A stretch of 64,000 nt of DNA, from contig NZ_BAFU01000246.1 in NCBI RefSeq assembly GCF_000308495.1, positions 1 through 64,000 of the forward strand, given 5' to 3'. Under the pieces are notes generated by a model that saw nothing but the letters and a program-made list of their open reading frames with translations, was not told the origin of the DNA and did no database searches. Source of the stretch: Nocardia brevicatena NBRC 12119. GTDB lineage: Bacteria; Actinomycetota; Actinomycetes; Mycobacteriales; Mycobacteriaceae. The position numbers and the translations under genes were made by a program. Positions 35,622-44,968 of the stretch are shown piece by piece; position 1 is the first letter of the stretch; each line of letters begins with the position of its first letter.

Positions 35622-36539
35622 GTGAACCCGACAGCATGGGCCCGGGATCTCGGGTACGCGGCCGGTTGGCGGCTGGTGCGGACCCTGCCGCAGCGGTGGG
35701 CGATGCGCCTGTTCGACCTCGCGGCCGATCGCGCGGCCCGCGACGGTGGACCGGACCAATTGCGGCGCAATCTGGCGCGGGTACTGTCCGTCGCGCCGGC
35801 GGAGGTACCCGACGAACTCGTGCACGCGAGCCTGCGCTCCTACGCTCGGTACTGGTGCGAGGCGTTTCGGCTGCCGTCGATGGATCCGGTGTGGCTGGCC
35901 GAGCGCATCGAATCCTCGGCCACCGGGCTCGAACACATTCACGAGGCGGTCGAACGCGGGAAGGGGGCGGTGCTGGCATTGCCGCACAGCGGCAACTGGG
36001 ACCTGGCGGGGGTCTGGCTGGTACAGCGGGTGGGGTCACCGACGGTGGTGGCCGAGCGGCTGGCACCGGAATCTCTGTTCCGGCGTTTCGTCCGTTTCCG
36101 TGAGCGTCTGGGTTTCGAGATCATCCCGCACACCGGCGCCGAGACGCCACCGTTCCAGCAGCTGGCCGCGCGGCTGCGGCAGGGACGGATGGTCGGGCTG
36201 CTCGGCGAACGCGACCTGTCCGGCACGGGCGTGTCGGTCACTTTCTTCGGGGAACCGGCTCGCATGCCGGCCGGTCCGGCGCGGCTGGCCATCGACACCG
36301 GCGCCCCGCTGCTGCCGGTGCACTGCTGGTTCACCCCCGACGGCTGGGGCTTCGATGTCGGCGCGCCGATCGATACCGCCGGCGGAGTACGGCGCACGAC
36401 CCAGGTGCTGGCCGATCGGTTCGCCGCCGGTATCGCCGCGCATCCGGCCGACTGGCACATGCTGCAACCGGTGTGGACCGCCGATTACAGCGCCGACCGG
36501 CTCACCCGCGAGCGTGTTCACAGCGACCCACCACGCTGA
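35622..36539 (+). CDS. phosphatidylinositol mannoside acyltransferase homologue (LpxL/HtrB family)
   Basis: 305 residues, GTG start. It belongs to the lysophospholipid/LpxL-like acyltransferase family: AWARDLGYAAGWRLVRTLPQ, the catalytic motif ALPHSGNWDLAGVWLVQRVG (HSGN-W-D, matching the H(x4)D motif), then ERLGFEIIPHTGAETPPFQQ and GRMVGLLGERDLSGTGVSVT with FFGEPARMPAGPARLA. This is the pattern of the mycobacterial PIM acyltransferase (Rv2611c/PatA) that acylates the mannose of PIM at the inner membrane face. In mycobacteria it sits between pgsA and pimA; here it stands alone, so it is probably an extra copy. Confidence 0.85.
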   Translation: MNPTAWARDLGYAAGWRLVRTLPQRWAMRLFDLAADRAARDGGPDQLRRNLARVLSVAPAEVPDELVHASLRSYARYWCEAFRLPSMDPVWLAERIESSATGLEHIHEAVERGKGAVLALPHSGNWDLAGVWLVQRVGSPTVVAERLAPESLFRRFVRFRERLGFEIIPHTGAETPPFQQLAARLRQGRMVGLLGERDLSGTGVSVTFFGEPARMPAGPARLAIDTGAPLLPVHCWFTPDGWGFDVGAPIDTAGGVRRTTQVLADRFAAGIAAHPADWHMLQPVWTADYSADRLTRERVHSDPPR

Positions 36540-36576
36540 CCCGGAAACCGCACCCCACCGCCCGGACGGTACATAG

Positions 36577-37507
36577 ATGTATGAGGACAATAGCGTTCCG
36601 ACGCCTTCGACCGGGCCGGCCGGTATCGATGCCGAACGCGTCACCGCCTGGTTCGTCGACAACGTCCCGAATGTCCGGCCACCCTTGCGTTTCGAGCTGA
36701 ACACCGGCGGCCGCTCGAACCTCGCCTATCGCGTCCACGACGAGACCGGCACCCGCTGGGTCCTGCGCCGTCCACCCACCGGACATGTCCTGGCCTCGGC
36801 ACACGACGTCGTGCGCGAGTTCGGCATCCTCGACCTGCCGGCCGACAGTCCGGTTCCGGTACCGCCGGTACTGGGCTGCTGCACCGACCACGCCGTGGAC
36901 ACCACGACCGGCCCTTTGGCCGAACTCCGCAAGCCCGGTGGCTATCTGGAGCGTCAGTTGCGCCGCCGGCATCGCCGGCTCCCACCGGCGGTGTCGGCCC
37001 CGGACCCCTCTGGGAGGTCCACGAACTGCTCACCCGTCGGATGCCCACCGAACGCTGGACCGGTATCGCCCACGGTGACTTCCGCCCGGGCAACCTGCTG
37101 ATCGGGCCCGACGGAACCGTTCGAGCGGTCCCGGACTGGGAACTGTGGACCATCTGCGACGTCATGGCCGATGTCGGCCGGCTCGCCGCCTGGTCCTCGG
37201 CCGATCCGTTCGGCTGGGCCCCGATCCCGCCGACGGCTGCCTCGATGTCGACGCGGTGCTGTCCCGCTACGCAGCCACCACGGGCCGGGCACTCGACGAT
37301 CTGCCCTACTACCAGGCCTTCGCCCTGTGGCGCCTGGCGGCCATCGCCGAGGGAGTCGCGGCCCGCTTCCGCGCCGGGGTGATGGGGGCGCAGGATGTCG
37401 ACGTGGACGAGCTGTCGCGGCGTCCCGCGCGGCTCGCCGAAACCGCCCGCGAGATCCTTGCGAGGGGCGAGTCGATCCGACGCCTGGGACGTGGCCGCGT
37501 GGCGTGA
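36577..37507 (+). pseudogene. aminoglycoside-phosphotransferase-fold kinase (ACAD10/FadE36 type), degraded
   Basis: Reads the N-lobe VTAWFVDNVPNVRPPLRF, ELNTGGRSNLAYRVHDETG, RWVLRRPPTGHVLASAHDVV, then loses about 60 residues after TTTGPLAELRKPG. In other frames the catalytic loop IAHGDFRPGNLLIGPDG, the metal site VPDWELWTI, and the C-terminus YYQAFALWRLAAIAEGVAAR survive. At least three frame changes and one deletion. Relatives phosphorylate hydroxyacyl-CoAs next to an acyl-CoA dehydrogenase; none is here. Confidence 0.7.
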
Positions 37508-37595
37508 ACGGTCACGATGGACGTCTCACCGGCCCGTCCGTGCCGCGGCCACCGCGGACGGGGTCGCGCCCGGTTCGGTGCGAGTCGGTGGTTGC

Positions 37596-37990
37596 CTATG
37601 TCCGGCCGGTGGTGAAGGTGATGTGCAGGTCGCGCAGTCCGCGCAGCAGGAAAGTCGGTTCGTACTCGTAGCGGTGGTCGTCGGTGGGGCCGTATTCGTT
37701 CTCGTCGATGGCGATATCGCTCATCCGGTCGAGCATCCGGTTCAGCGTGACCTGTCCCTCCACCCGGGCCGGCGGCGCACCGGCGCAGGTGTGCACACCG
37801 CTGCCGAAAGCGATGTGCTCGCGGGCGTTCTTGCGGTCGAGGCGCGGCCGGTGTGAAGGGCAGCGGCGGGAAGGGGCCGCCGATGGAGACGCAGGCCGAG
37901 AAGACCTCGGTACATGTGACCGCCGAGTGACTCGGCGGTCTCGTACTGCCGACCCTCGAGGAACAGAGGCCGGACCTTGTCGGACACGGT
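37596..37990 (-). pseudogene. cytochrome P450 C-terminal fragment
   Basis: The minus strand gives the heme-binding loop HIAFGSGVHTCAGAPPARVE, with the Cys ligand, then LNRMLDRMSDIAIDENEYG and the C-terminal strands YEYEPTFLLRGLRDLHITF. A frame change near 37850 and upstream scraps (LFLEGRQYETAESLGGHMYR) show that the I-helix and most of the protein are gone. Confidence 0.7.
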
Positions 37991-39297
37991 CGCGGTAGAG
38001 CACGCGGCAGTGGCTCGGTGGAGGACGCGTGTTCGGCTACCCCGAGTTTGATCTCGATGGCGTGGTCGTGGTCCGGCCGGTTTCGATCCGGGGCCTGGTC
38101 GGGTGGTTTCGGTGCGTTGGCCGGCCAGGCCGTGCGCGCGTAAGAGCTCACCGCTCGGTCCGGGTGGTGTCGGCCTCGATCGGCGTTGTATCGATCGCCT
38201 GTCACCCGAACGCTATGCGGGACATCATTTCTCGCGGCCGTCCTCGACTCCACCGCCGCAGCCTATTCCAACTGCGCCAATAAGACCGTGATCACGAAAT
38301 ACCGCTGGAGTATCGGGAATCCTGAGTGCCTATCGCGCGACGCACGTATCCGCCGGCCGACGGGCCGGTGCGTCTCGAGCCATGACCGGCGACCGGCCAT
38401 ACCGGGTGGGACTGCGGCCCTCCGCCGGCGCGGCCGAGATACCCGAAAACACTTCGGGCCCATGGTCTCTGGCGAAGACGCATGGCCCGTCCGGTAGTAC
38501 GGCGAGCCGCGGTGACGAATCGAGTCGGTTCTTCGATCGAAAGCGGTTGGAGGACAATACGTATCGTCAAGCCCGTGATCACCACGGTCCGACGACGAGT
38601 GAGCGTTGGGCGGGGAGCAGTGCTACCACGAACTGCGGACAGGTCCGCATGCATAGCACAACGCGCCCGCTGCTACTCGGAAACCGCAAAACTGCCCAGA
38701 ACAGCAAAACCGCAGCTCAGATGTCTTGTCTGTCAATGCCTCCGCCCTGTTCCCGGTATCGCAGGTCGACATCTATCCCCGTGGCCGCCATGGAGATATG
38801 ATGGTCGCCAACAATGACGCTGAACGGTCGGATCAGCACGGTAAGGACATCCACCTCGACTGACGCTTGTCGCACTGGGGTTCTGCCATGCCGGTTACCG
38901 CCGATTCGGTAACCGGCATGGGGAAGATTAACGCTGTGTTCGCTCTGGGATGGGAACCACCTCCGCATCTCGATAATCCGTCGTGTGTCCGAGCCGATCG
39001 CGTGGCGCGGGAAGATCGCCGTACACCGCGGTGGCGGCCTTCGAAGCGGTTCACTGCGCCGCTTGGCGAAGGGGGACGGCCGCGCCGGGATGGAAGACCC
39101 GGTAATAGTTCTGTCCTGCCGAGCTCCTGGACCGGGCCGTGGAGGGCGGGTTGGAGCCCGCCAACCGCTGATCCCTCTCCACGCGGGCCGCGCGTCGTGT
39201 CCACGCCACTCACAGCGCGCCCTGTGGGCCGCATCGCGGGCGTGGTTGACCGTTGCCTATGACGCACTCGATCGGGAGTATACCGAGGAATAAAAAT
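37991..39297. other. 1.3-kb gene-poor region upstream of the isonitrile/PKS operon
   Basis: No frame on either strand resembles a known protein; several look like scrambled transposase DNA, but I cannot name a family. The right part must contain the promoter of the operon that starts at 39298. GC content falls towards the right end. The perfect inverted repeat at 38887-38920 is listed separately. Confidence 0.45.
38887..38920. repeat. perfect 13-bp inverted repeat upstream of the biosynthetic operon
   Basis: CATGCCGGTTACC (38887-38899), 8-base loop, GGTAACCGGCATG (38908-38920). It lies 380 bases before the first gene. No T run follows, so a regulator site or a transposon scar is as likely as a terminator. 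Confidence 0.6.
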
Positions 39298-40167
39298 ATG
39301 CATATCAGACGACAGCAAGATGCCAAGTTCGGTGTTTCTGTTGAGGGCTTTGATGCCTTGTCTTCGAGCGACGAAGACGTGGACATTCTCAGACGGAGCG
39401 TCTACGAACAGAAGATCGTTGTTTTGAAGAATCAGAAGCTTACCCCATACCAGTTTGTTGCCTTGGGACAGCGGTTCGGTGTGCCCCAAGTGTATTACCA
39501 GCCCATGTATCATCACCCCGAGGTCGAGGAGATCTTTGTATCTTCGAACGTGCATCACGACGGTAAAAGAGTGGGTGTTCCACAGACCGGTAAATTCTGG
39601 CATTCGGACTATTCCTTCATGCCGCGTCCTTTCTCGATCACCTTCGTCTACCCGCAGGTAGTACCCGAAAAGAACCGTGGAACGTATTTCATCGACATGG
39701 GACACGCATATGCGCTGCTTCCTGAATGCCTCAAGTCCGCAGTATCCGGAACCAGGGCTCGTCACAGCGCACGTCGATACTTCAAAATTCGACCGACGGA
39801 TGTGTTTCGACCTATCGGCGAGGTACTCGAAGAGATCGAGAAAGAAAGTCCGGACGTCTTCCACCCAACCATCGTCACACATCCGGTGACAGGCGAGGAG
39901 ATACTCTATGTGAGCGAAGCTCTGACCCACGAGTTGCTGGGCGGGAACGGCACGGCGCTGGATGACAAACTGTTGCAGGAACTCTTCGAGGCCACTGGAC
40001 AGCGAGATCTCACCTTTTCGCACGAGAACATCCACCTGCAGACCTTCGAAGAAGGAGACTTGCTGATCTGGGACAACCGAAGTCTGGTGCACCGAGCGCT
40101 ACACACCAGTGAGTCAGAACCTGCAGTTTCATTCAGGGTGACAGTCATGGACGAGCACCCGTGGTGA
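39298..40167 (+). CDS. ScoE/Rv0097-type Fe(II)/2-oxoglutarate isonitrile-forming oxidase
   Basis: 289 residues, ATG with GAGGA upstream. A TauD/TfdA-fold dioxygenase. The iron facial triad is His102-x-Asp104 ([10 protein letters not shown]) and His265 (SLVHRALHT). Residues that I recall as the ScoE active site (Tyr96, Tyr97, Tyr101, His132, Asp134, Arg157, Lys193, His295, His299, Arg310) all fall here at a constant offset of -30: Tyr66, Tyr67, Tyr71, His102, Asp104, Arg127, Lys163, His265, His269, Arg280. ScoE oxidises an N-carboxymethyl-3-aminoacyl substrate to the 3-isocyanoacyl product by two 2-oxoglutarate-driven steps. First gene of the six-gene operon, 17 bases from the FcoT-like gene. 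Cytosolic. Confidence 0.9.
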   Translation: MHIRRQQDAKFGVSVEGFDALSSSDEDVDILRRSVYEQKIVVLKNQKLTPYQFVALGQRFGVPQVYYQPMYHHPEVEEIFVSSNVHHDGKRVGVPQTGKFWHSDYSFMPRPFSITFVYPQVVPEKNRGTYFIDMGHAYALLPECLKSAVSGTRARHSARRYFKIRPTDVFRPIGEVLEEIEKESPDVFHPTIVTHPVTGEEILYVSEALTHELLGGNGTALDDKLLQELFEATGQRDLTFSHENIHLQTFEEGDLLIWDNRSLVHRALHTSESEPAVSFRVTVMDEHPW

Positions 40168-40184
40168 GGAAATGAGAGCAAGTT

Positions 40185-40733
40185 ATGCAAAGCCGAATAT
40201 CTCACGTGGAATTTGCTCCTATCGACTGCGACCAGAATTTTATGGACCGAGTTCTCGAGCCGTACAAGACCAACTGTCGATACATTAAAACAGCTGTGGT
40301 GGATATGGATGGCCGTACCGATCGACTGCGCATCAGCGGTACATTCGGTATCCCGGAGTCGTGCTACATAGCAGATACCGGCCATTTCAATTCGGTAGAG
40401 TTCAATATCTGCTACAATCAAATGGCCTACTGCCTGATCGCAAAGGCCGTCGGCGAATCGTTGATCTCCCCATTCGACTCGTGGAACATGGAAGACTATT
40501 GGGAGCGCCAGCTTCCGAATATTCTTATCTACGACTTCCGGAGTAGATTCCGACGACCTATGCTCAGCGCATCCTTCCTGGGATCTCTCGAGTTCATCGA
40601 AGTAGCCCAACGGCATGGTGACCGACCGCTCGTGACAATCGACACGACATGTCAGTTCTCGGACGATTCGGGCTGCAGCTCCGAGGGGTCCGTGAAACTG
40701 GCCATCACCAACCCCCCGATACGTGGGCAATAG
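40185..40733 (+). CDS. FcoT/ScoD-type thioesterase-fold protein
   Basis: 182 residues, the size of M. tuberculosis Rv0098 (FcoT). It reads as the FcoT family: FAPIDCDQNFMDRVLEPYKT, NCRYIKTAVVDMDGRTDRLR, then PESCYIADTGHFNSVEFNIC and YNQMAYCLIAKAVGESLISP, a hot-dog fold. In isonitrile lipopeptide pathways the ScoD homologue installs glycine at C3 of an enoyl-ACP. It sits directly behind the oxidase, the same order as Rv0097-Rv0098. The next gene starts 11 bases inside its end. Function assigned from family and context; catalytic residues not checked. Confidence 0.85.
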   Translation: MQSRISHVEFAPIDCDQNFMDRVLEPYKTNCRYIKTAVVDMDGRTDRLRISGTFGIPESCYIADTGHFNSVEFNICYNQMAYCLIAKAVGESLISPFDSWNMEDYWERQLPNILIYDFRSRFRRPMLSASFLGSLEFIEVAQRHGDRPLVTIDTTCQFSDDSGCSSEGSVKLAITNPPIRGQ

Positions 40734-41046
40734 GGTCCTTGCGGTGGAATTCGGACCTGTAGACAAGCAGCTTCTGCGCCGCCTGCCGCGGTGGGAGCGC
40801 GACGTGGTTCTCGAAGACTTGGTGACCCAGATATTCAAGGGCCTGTTGTTCATGGAGAAGTCCGACGAACTCCCATTCGACGAGAACTACTTCGACATGG
40901 GTCTTACCTCATTGCAGCTTACAGAGGCAAAAGAAAAGATTGAACTAACTCTTGAATGCGAGATCGAGACGACTCACCTCTTCAACAATCCGACTATTGC
41001 ACACCTCGTTGAGCATCTGAACGAAATTATCGTCGGAACCGGCTGA
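40723..41046 (+). CDS. free-standing acyl carrier protein
   Basis: About 100-107 residues; GTG at 40723 (overlapping the previous gene) or GTG at 40744. The phosphopantetheine site is ENYFDMGLTSLQLTEAKEKI with the Ser in GLTSL; the C-terminus TTHLFNNPTIAHLVEHLNEI is the usual ACP helix IV. It corresponds to Rv0100/ScoB, the carrier on which the fatty acyl chain is loaded, aminated and oxidised. Here it lies between the FcoT-like gene and the PKS. Probably also hands the chain to the PKS ketosynthase. Confidence 0.88.
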   Translation: MGNRVLAVEFGPVDKQLLRRLPRWERDVVLEDLVTQIFKGLLFMEKSDELPFDENYFDMGLTSLQLTEAKEKIELTLECEIETTHLFNNPTIAHLVEHLNEIIVGTG

Positions 41047-41059
41047 ACTGGAACGAAAT

Positions 41060-44000
41060 ATGATCTGCAATGATTACCCCATCGCGATTGTTGGGATCGG
41101 CCTCCGGTTTCCAGGAGGAAACAACTCCCCGGCCGAATTCGCGCAGTTCCTGAAGGATGGCCGATCCGGGATTACGAAGATACCTCCAGGGCGATTACCA
41201 TCCGTTCCGCCCGATGTCTGCACGGACGGTGGCTACCTCGATGACATCCAGGGATTCGATGCGAACTTCTTCAATATCTCCCCGAGAGAGGCGGCATTCG
41301 TAGACCCTCAACACCGGCTGACGCTGGAGACTTCATGGGAAGCCCTGGAGAACGCGGGAATCGACCCCCGTACGCTCCGTCACGGGGATACGGGAGTGTA
41401 TGTCGCCGTCGCCGGCATGGATTATGCCATGGAAATAGCCCGGCTTCCGGTCGAGCAAGTCGAATTGTACGCGGGCACGGGCATGCTCCATTGCGGTGCC
41501 TCGGGCCGAGTGTCGTACTTTCTCGGACTTCGCGGACCGAGCATGAGCGTCGACACCGCTTGCTCTTCGTCTCTCGTGGCGGTGCACCTGGCCGTACAGG
41601 GCCTACGCATGGGTGAATGCAGTCTGGCCCTGTGTGGCGCTGCCAACACCATAAGCGATCCGACTTATCCTGTCATGGCCGGCCGGGCGGGCGTATTGGC
41701 CGAGGATGCCCGCTGCAAGACCTTCGACGACGCCGCCGATGGCTACGTACGTGGTGAGGGCGTTGCCATGATAGTGCTCAAACGCCTCGATGACGCACGC
41801 CGCGACGGTGACCGGGTTCTCGCGATCATTCGCGGTTCCGCCGTGCGTCAAGATGGTGAGAGCGCCGCTCTCATGGCACCGAACGGCCAGGCTCAGGCAT
41901 CGCTCATGCGGGCAGCCCTCGAGAACGCAGGTCTCACGGCCGACGACATCCAGTACGTCGAAGCGCACGGTACGGGAACTGCGCTGGGTGACCCGATCGA
42001 GATCAGTGGTCTCACAGAGGTCTTCTCCCGCACCCGTTCCGTCGACAACTCTGTATTCGTGGGTTCCGTCAAAACGAACATCGGACATCTCGAATCGGCG
42101 GCGGGTATGGCCGGCCTCATCAAGACAGTCCTGCAGTTCCAGGACGAAACCATCTATCCCCATCTGAACTGCAGTACGATGTCACGTCGAATCCCCTGGG
42201 AAAAAATTCCGATCAGGATTCCGCTCGAGGCGATACCGTGGGAGGCCGCTACCCGTCGTGCCATAGTGAACTCGTACGGTGCAACAGGGACGATTGCCTC
42301 CCTCGTACTCGAGGAAGCCTACTCGAGAGCTCACCTCCCGCAGCAGCCCGAACGTAACGACAAAATTCCTGCGATCTTCACATTGTCGGCCAAGGATCCG
42401 ACCTCTCTGAGGTCGACGCTCGACTCCTATGCGGAATTCCTGAAGGGTGCAACGGACCAGGACCTGGTCGACATCTGCTACACGTCGAATGTGGGACGTG
42501 CGCACCATACCTGGCGAATCTCGAGTCCCATCGGTACCACCGCGGAACTTACCCAATTCATCGAGCATCAACGGGAGCGGCTTCACCGGCTGCGAGCGAA
42601 CGGTGGTTCGCCGAATGTCGCGGCGATGTTCCCCGGGGGAGGTTCGCAATACCGTGGTATGGGCCGGGGCTTCTACCGGAGATTCCCGGTCTTCAGGCAC
42701 CACGTCGACCAGTGCAGCGAGCTATTTTCCGGTCATATCGACTACTCGATCAAAGACGCGATCATCGGGAACGGCGAGCAGGACCTACCAAGCGGGGCAG
42801 GGATACTTTCGGCGAGCATTTTCACATTGGAGTATGCCCTGGCCCGGCTGTGGCTTTCCCTCGGCGTACGACCCGGCGTTCTGGTCGGCCACAGTCTCGG
42901 TGAGATCGCCGCTGCCACTGTGGCGGGAATCTTCGATGTCGAGGATGCCGCTCGCCTGATTTCCTTCCGCGGTGCACTCCTGGACAAGACCTCACCCGGG
43001 TCGATGGCTGCGGTCGAAGCCGCGCCTCGGCAAGTGCAACGCATTCTCGAAGACTTCCCGGATGTATCACTCGGCGCCGTGAACGGGCACACGCAGTGCG
43101 TTATTTCGGGCGAGAGCGGGTCCGTAAAAAAGATCGGATCGATTCTCGAGGGCAAAGGTTTCAAGGTAACGCACCTACACGTCCCGGTGGCTTCTCATTC
43201 GCCACTGATGGATGAGATCGCCGCCGACTACCGAGCCTTCCTCGCGACGATCGAGTTCGGTGATCCCGAATATCCGATAGCGTCAACAGTGACAGGTGCC
43301 ATCGCGAAACCGGGAGAAATGACGACAGTCGAATACTGGATGCGCCACCTCCGCAACCCGGTGAACTTCGCCGAAGCCGTTCGCTCCATTGAAAACCGAG
43401 GAAGCCAGGTGTTCCTCGAGATCGGACCCGGCGCGGAAATGATCGGCATGGGTAGGCAGTGCACCACCCGCGACGACCACATCTGGCTCGGAAGCATGCA
43501 CCGTGCCGACCTCGGCGGAAAAACGATACTTCACTCGGTATCCCGATTGTACAACGCTGGACTTCCTATTTCTTGGACTGCCTGGCACGACGGCGTCCGC
43601 GGTAACCGAGCTGCCCTGCCAACCTATTCCTTCCATCGGAAACCGTACTGGATTCCCGCATCTCATGAGCACACGGATGTCGACGACCTGATGTCGAGTC
43701 ATCCGCTCCTCGGCGCCGAGATTTCTACGGAATCGGAACGAACCAAGGGTGTAAGAACCTTTCGAACCCAGGTCGGCTCGTCTCGACCGGCATATCTTGC
43801 CGGACACACGCTCGGTGGAACGCCCGTTTTTCCGGGCACCGGCTTCGTCGAGATGCTACTCGCTGTACAGGACATCTTGTTCGGCGAAGCCACACGTCCG
43901 ATCGGAAACCTCGGATTCCATGAACCACTATTTCTTTCACAAGAAACCACCTCCCTCCGAATCAGCGTTCAACAGTGCCTTGGTGGCCCGCTGAAAGTTA

Positions 44001-44968
44001 AAATTCTCAGCGGCGACGGAGAGAGTGGAGGTGCGGCGGATCGTCTGCACGTGAGCGCACAGATCGGCGGGAGCGCGGATACCGATCTTCTCGATTTCAA
44101 CAAGGCAATCGATGAGATGCGTTCGATTTCGGCAGCGGATGCGGCAACCGAATTGGTAATGAATTCGGCGGATGTGACCGAGTACTACCGTCGACGCGGC
44201 GTCGACCATGGCTCCATGCTTCGGACATTGCGGCGGGCGACCAGATACGCCGGCGCTACCGTTATCGGCGAGCTCGAAGTACCGGCCGCGACGCTGGTGG
44301 ACTTCCTGCATCCAGCCCTCCTGGCAGGGGCTTTTCAGAGCATTGCCTGCTTGCTCGGAGATAAGTTGGCAGACAACGTCACCTTCGTATCGGTTGGCGC
44401 CGAACGGGTCCGTCTCTTCCGGAAACCGCGTGGCTCTGTGCTTCGCAGTGTGCTGCACGTGCTTCACGCCGACGAAGAGAAGATCACGGCTGATCTCGCA
44501 CTGCTCGATGAGAACGGCGATCCGGTGTTCGGTATGAACAAGCTTGTCTTGCAGCGTATTTCGGCAACGAATTCCGCCGTCGTCGAAGTGAACACTTCAC
44601 GATCCCCCATCGTGAGTGAGTTCGAAGCGAACAAGGCGATCAGAGGTGAGGCCGCGACATTCGATCTCGGTTCCTGGAAATGTCTTCCTGTCGAACAACG
44701 CCGCCGATCGGTGTGCGCGTTTCTTGCGTCCTGCATCGCAGAACTACTGCACTTCCAACACCCGGACGAACTCCCGGCCGGCGCCACATTTTTCGAGATC
44801 GGAATGGACTCGATAATTGCCATCAAACTAAAGAACGCCGTCGAAGACGCTTTTCGAATACGGTTGGAAGCCCGCGCGATCTTCGAGAATCCCTCCATCG
44901 ACGACCTTGCCGAGGTTCTCCTCGCGAAGGCGACCATCGGTACTCTTTGTGATTCGGATCCGAGATGA
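41060..44968 (+). CDS. single-module type I polyketide synthase (KS-AT-DH*-ACP)
   Basis: 1302 residues. KS (1-430) has the active Cys in SVDTACSSSLVAV and the two His in VEAHGTGTALGD and SVKTNIGHLESAAG, but ends GATGTIASLVLEEA where most KSs have GTNAHxxLE. AT (520-820): FPGGGSQYRGMG, VGHSLGEIAAATV (Ser about 612) and VASHSPLMD at 709, nearer the YASH (branched extender) than the HAFH (malonyl) pattern. DH (870-1150): His motif HTLGGTPVFP at 914 is intact, but the Asp motif reads HPALLAGAFQS, Ala for Asp. ACP: FFEIGMDSIIAIK (Ser about 1250). No KR, ER or TE. It takes the place of the NRPS found in isonitrile lipopeptide clusters. Stop overlaps the ligase start (ATGA). Confidence 0.92.
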   Translation: MICNDYPIAIVGIGLRFPGGNNSPAEFAQFLKDGRSGITKIPPGRLPSVPPDVCTDGGYLDDIQGFDANFFNISPREAAFVDPQHRLTLETSWEALENAGIDPRTLRHGDTGVYVAVAGMDYAMEIARLPVEQVELYAGTGMLHCGASGRVSYFLGLRGPSMSVDTACSSSLVAVHLAVQGLRMGECSLALCGAANTISDPTYPVMAGRAGVLAEDARCKTFDDAADGYVRGEGVAMIVLKRLDDARRDGDRVLAIIRGSAVRQDGESAALMAPNGQAQASLMRAALENAGLTADDIQYVEAHGTGTALGDPIEISGLTEVFSRTRSVDNSVFVGSVKTNIGHLESAAGMAGLIKTVLQFQDETIYPHLNCSTMSRRIPWEKIPIRIPLEAIPWEAATRRAIVNSYGATGTIASLVLEEAYSRAHLPQQPERNDKIPAIFTLSAKDPTSLRSTLDSYAEFLKGATDQDLVDICYTSNVGRAHHTWRISSPIGTTAELTQFIEHQRERLHRLRANGGSPNVAAMFPGGGSQYRGMGRGFYRRFPVFRHHVDQCSELFSGHIDYSIKDAIIGNGEQDLPSGAGILSASIFTLEYALARLWLSLGVRPGVLVGHSLGEIAAATVAGIFDVEDAARLISFRGALLDKTSPGSMAAVEAAPRQVQRILEDFPDVSLGAVNGHTQCVISGESGSVKKIGSILEGKGFKVTHLHVPVASHSPLMDEIAADYRAFLATIEFGDPEYPIASTVTGAIAKPGEMTTVEYWMRHLRNPVNFAEAVRSIENRGSQVFLEIGPGAEMIGMGRQCTTRDDHIWLGSMHRADLGGKTILHSVSRLYNAGLPISWTAWHDGVRGNRAALPTYSFHRKPYWIPASHEHTDVDDLMSSHPLLGAEISTESERTKGVRTFRTQVGSSRPAYLAGHTLGGTPVFPGTGFVEMLLAVQDILFGEATRPIGNLGFHEPLFLSQETTSLRISVQQCLGGPLKVKILSGDGESGGAADRLHVSAQIGGSADTDLLDFNKAIDEMRSISAADAATELVMNSADVTEYYRRRGVDHGSMLRTLRRATRYAGATVIGELEVPAATLVDFLHPALLAGAFQSIACLLGDKLADNVTFVSVGAERVRLFRKPRGSVLRSVLHVLHADEEKITADLALLDENGDPVFGMNKLVLQRISATNSAVVEVNTSRSPIVSEFEANKAIRGEAATFDLGSWKCLPVEQRRRSVCAFLASCIAELLHFQHPDELPAGATFFEIGMDSIIAIKLKNAVEDAFRIRLEARAIFENPSIDDLAEVLLAKATIGTLCDSDPR

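Noticed and set aside
35458-35625. 55-codon frame leading into the acyltransferase
   Set aside because: No ribosome site, no similarity; probably mobile-element debris.
39298-40167. Ordinary taurine dioxygenase
   Set aside because: The Tyr-Tyr-x3-Tyr and Lys positions and the FcoT/ACP/FadD neighbours fit the ScoE type far better.
41060-44968. Mycocerosic-acid or heterocyst-glycolipid type PKS
   Set aside because: There are no KR or ER domains and no pap/hgl partners; the isonitrile cassette genes define the context.
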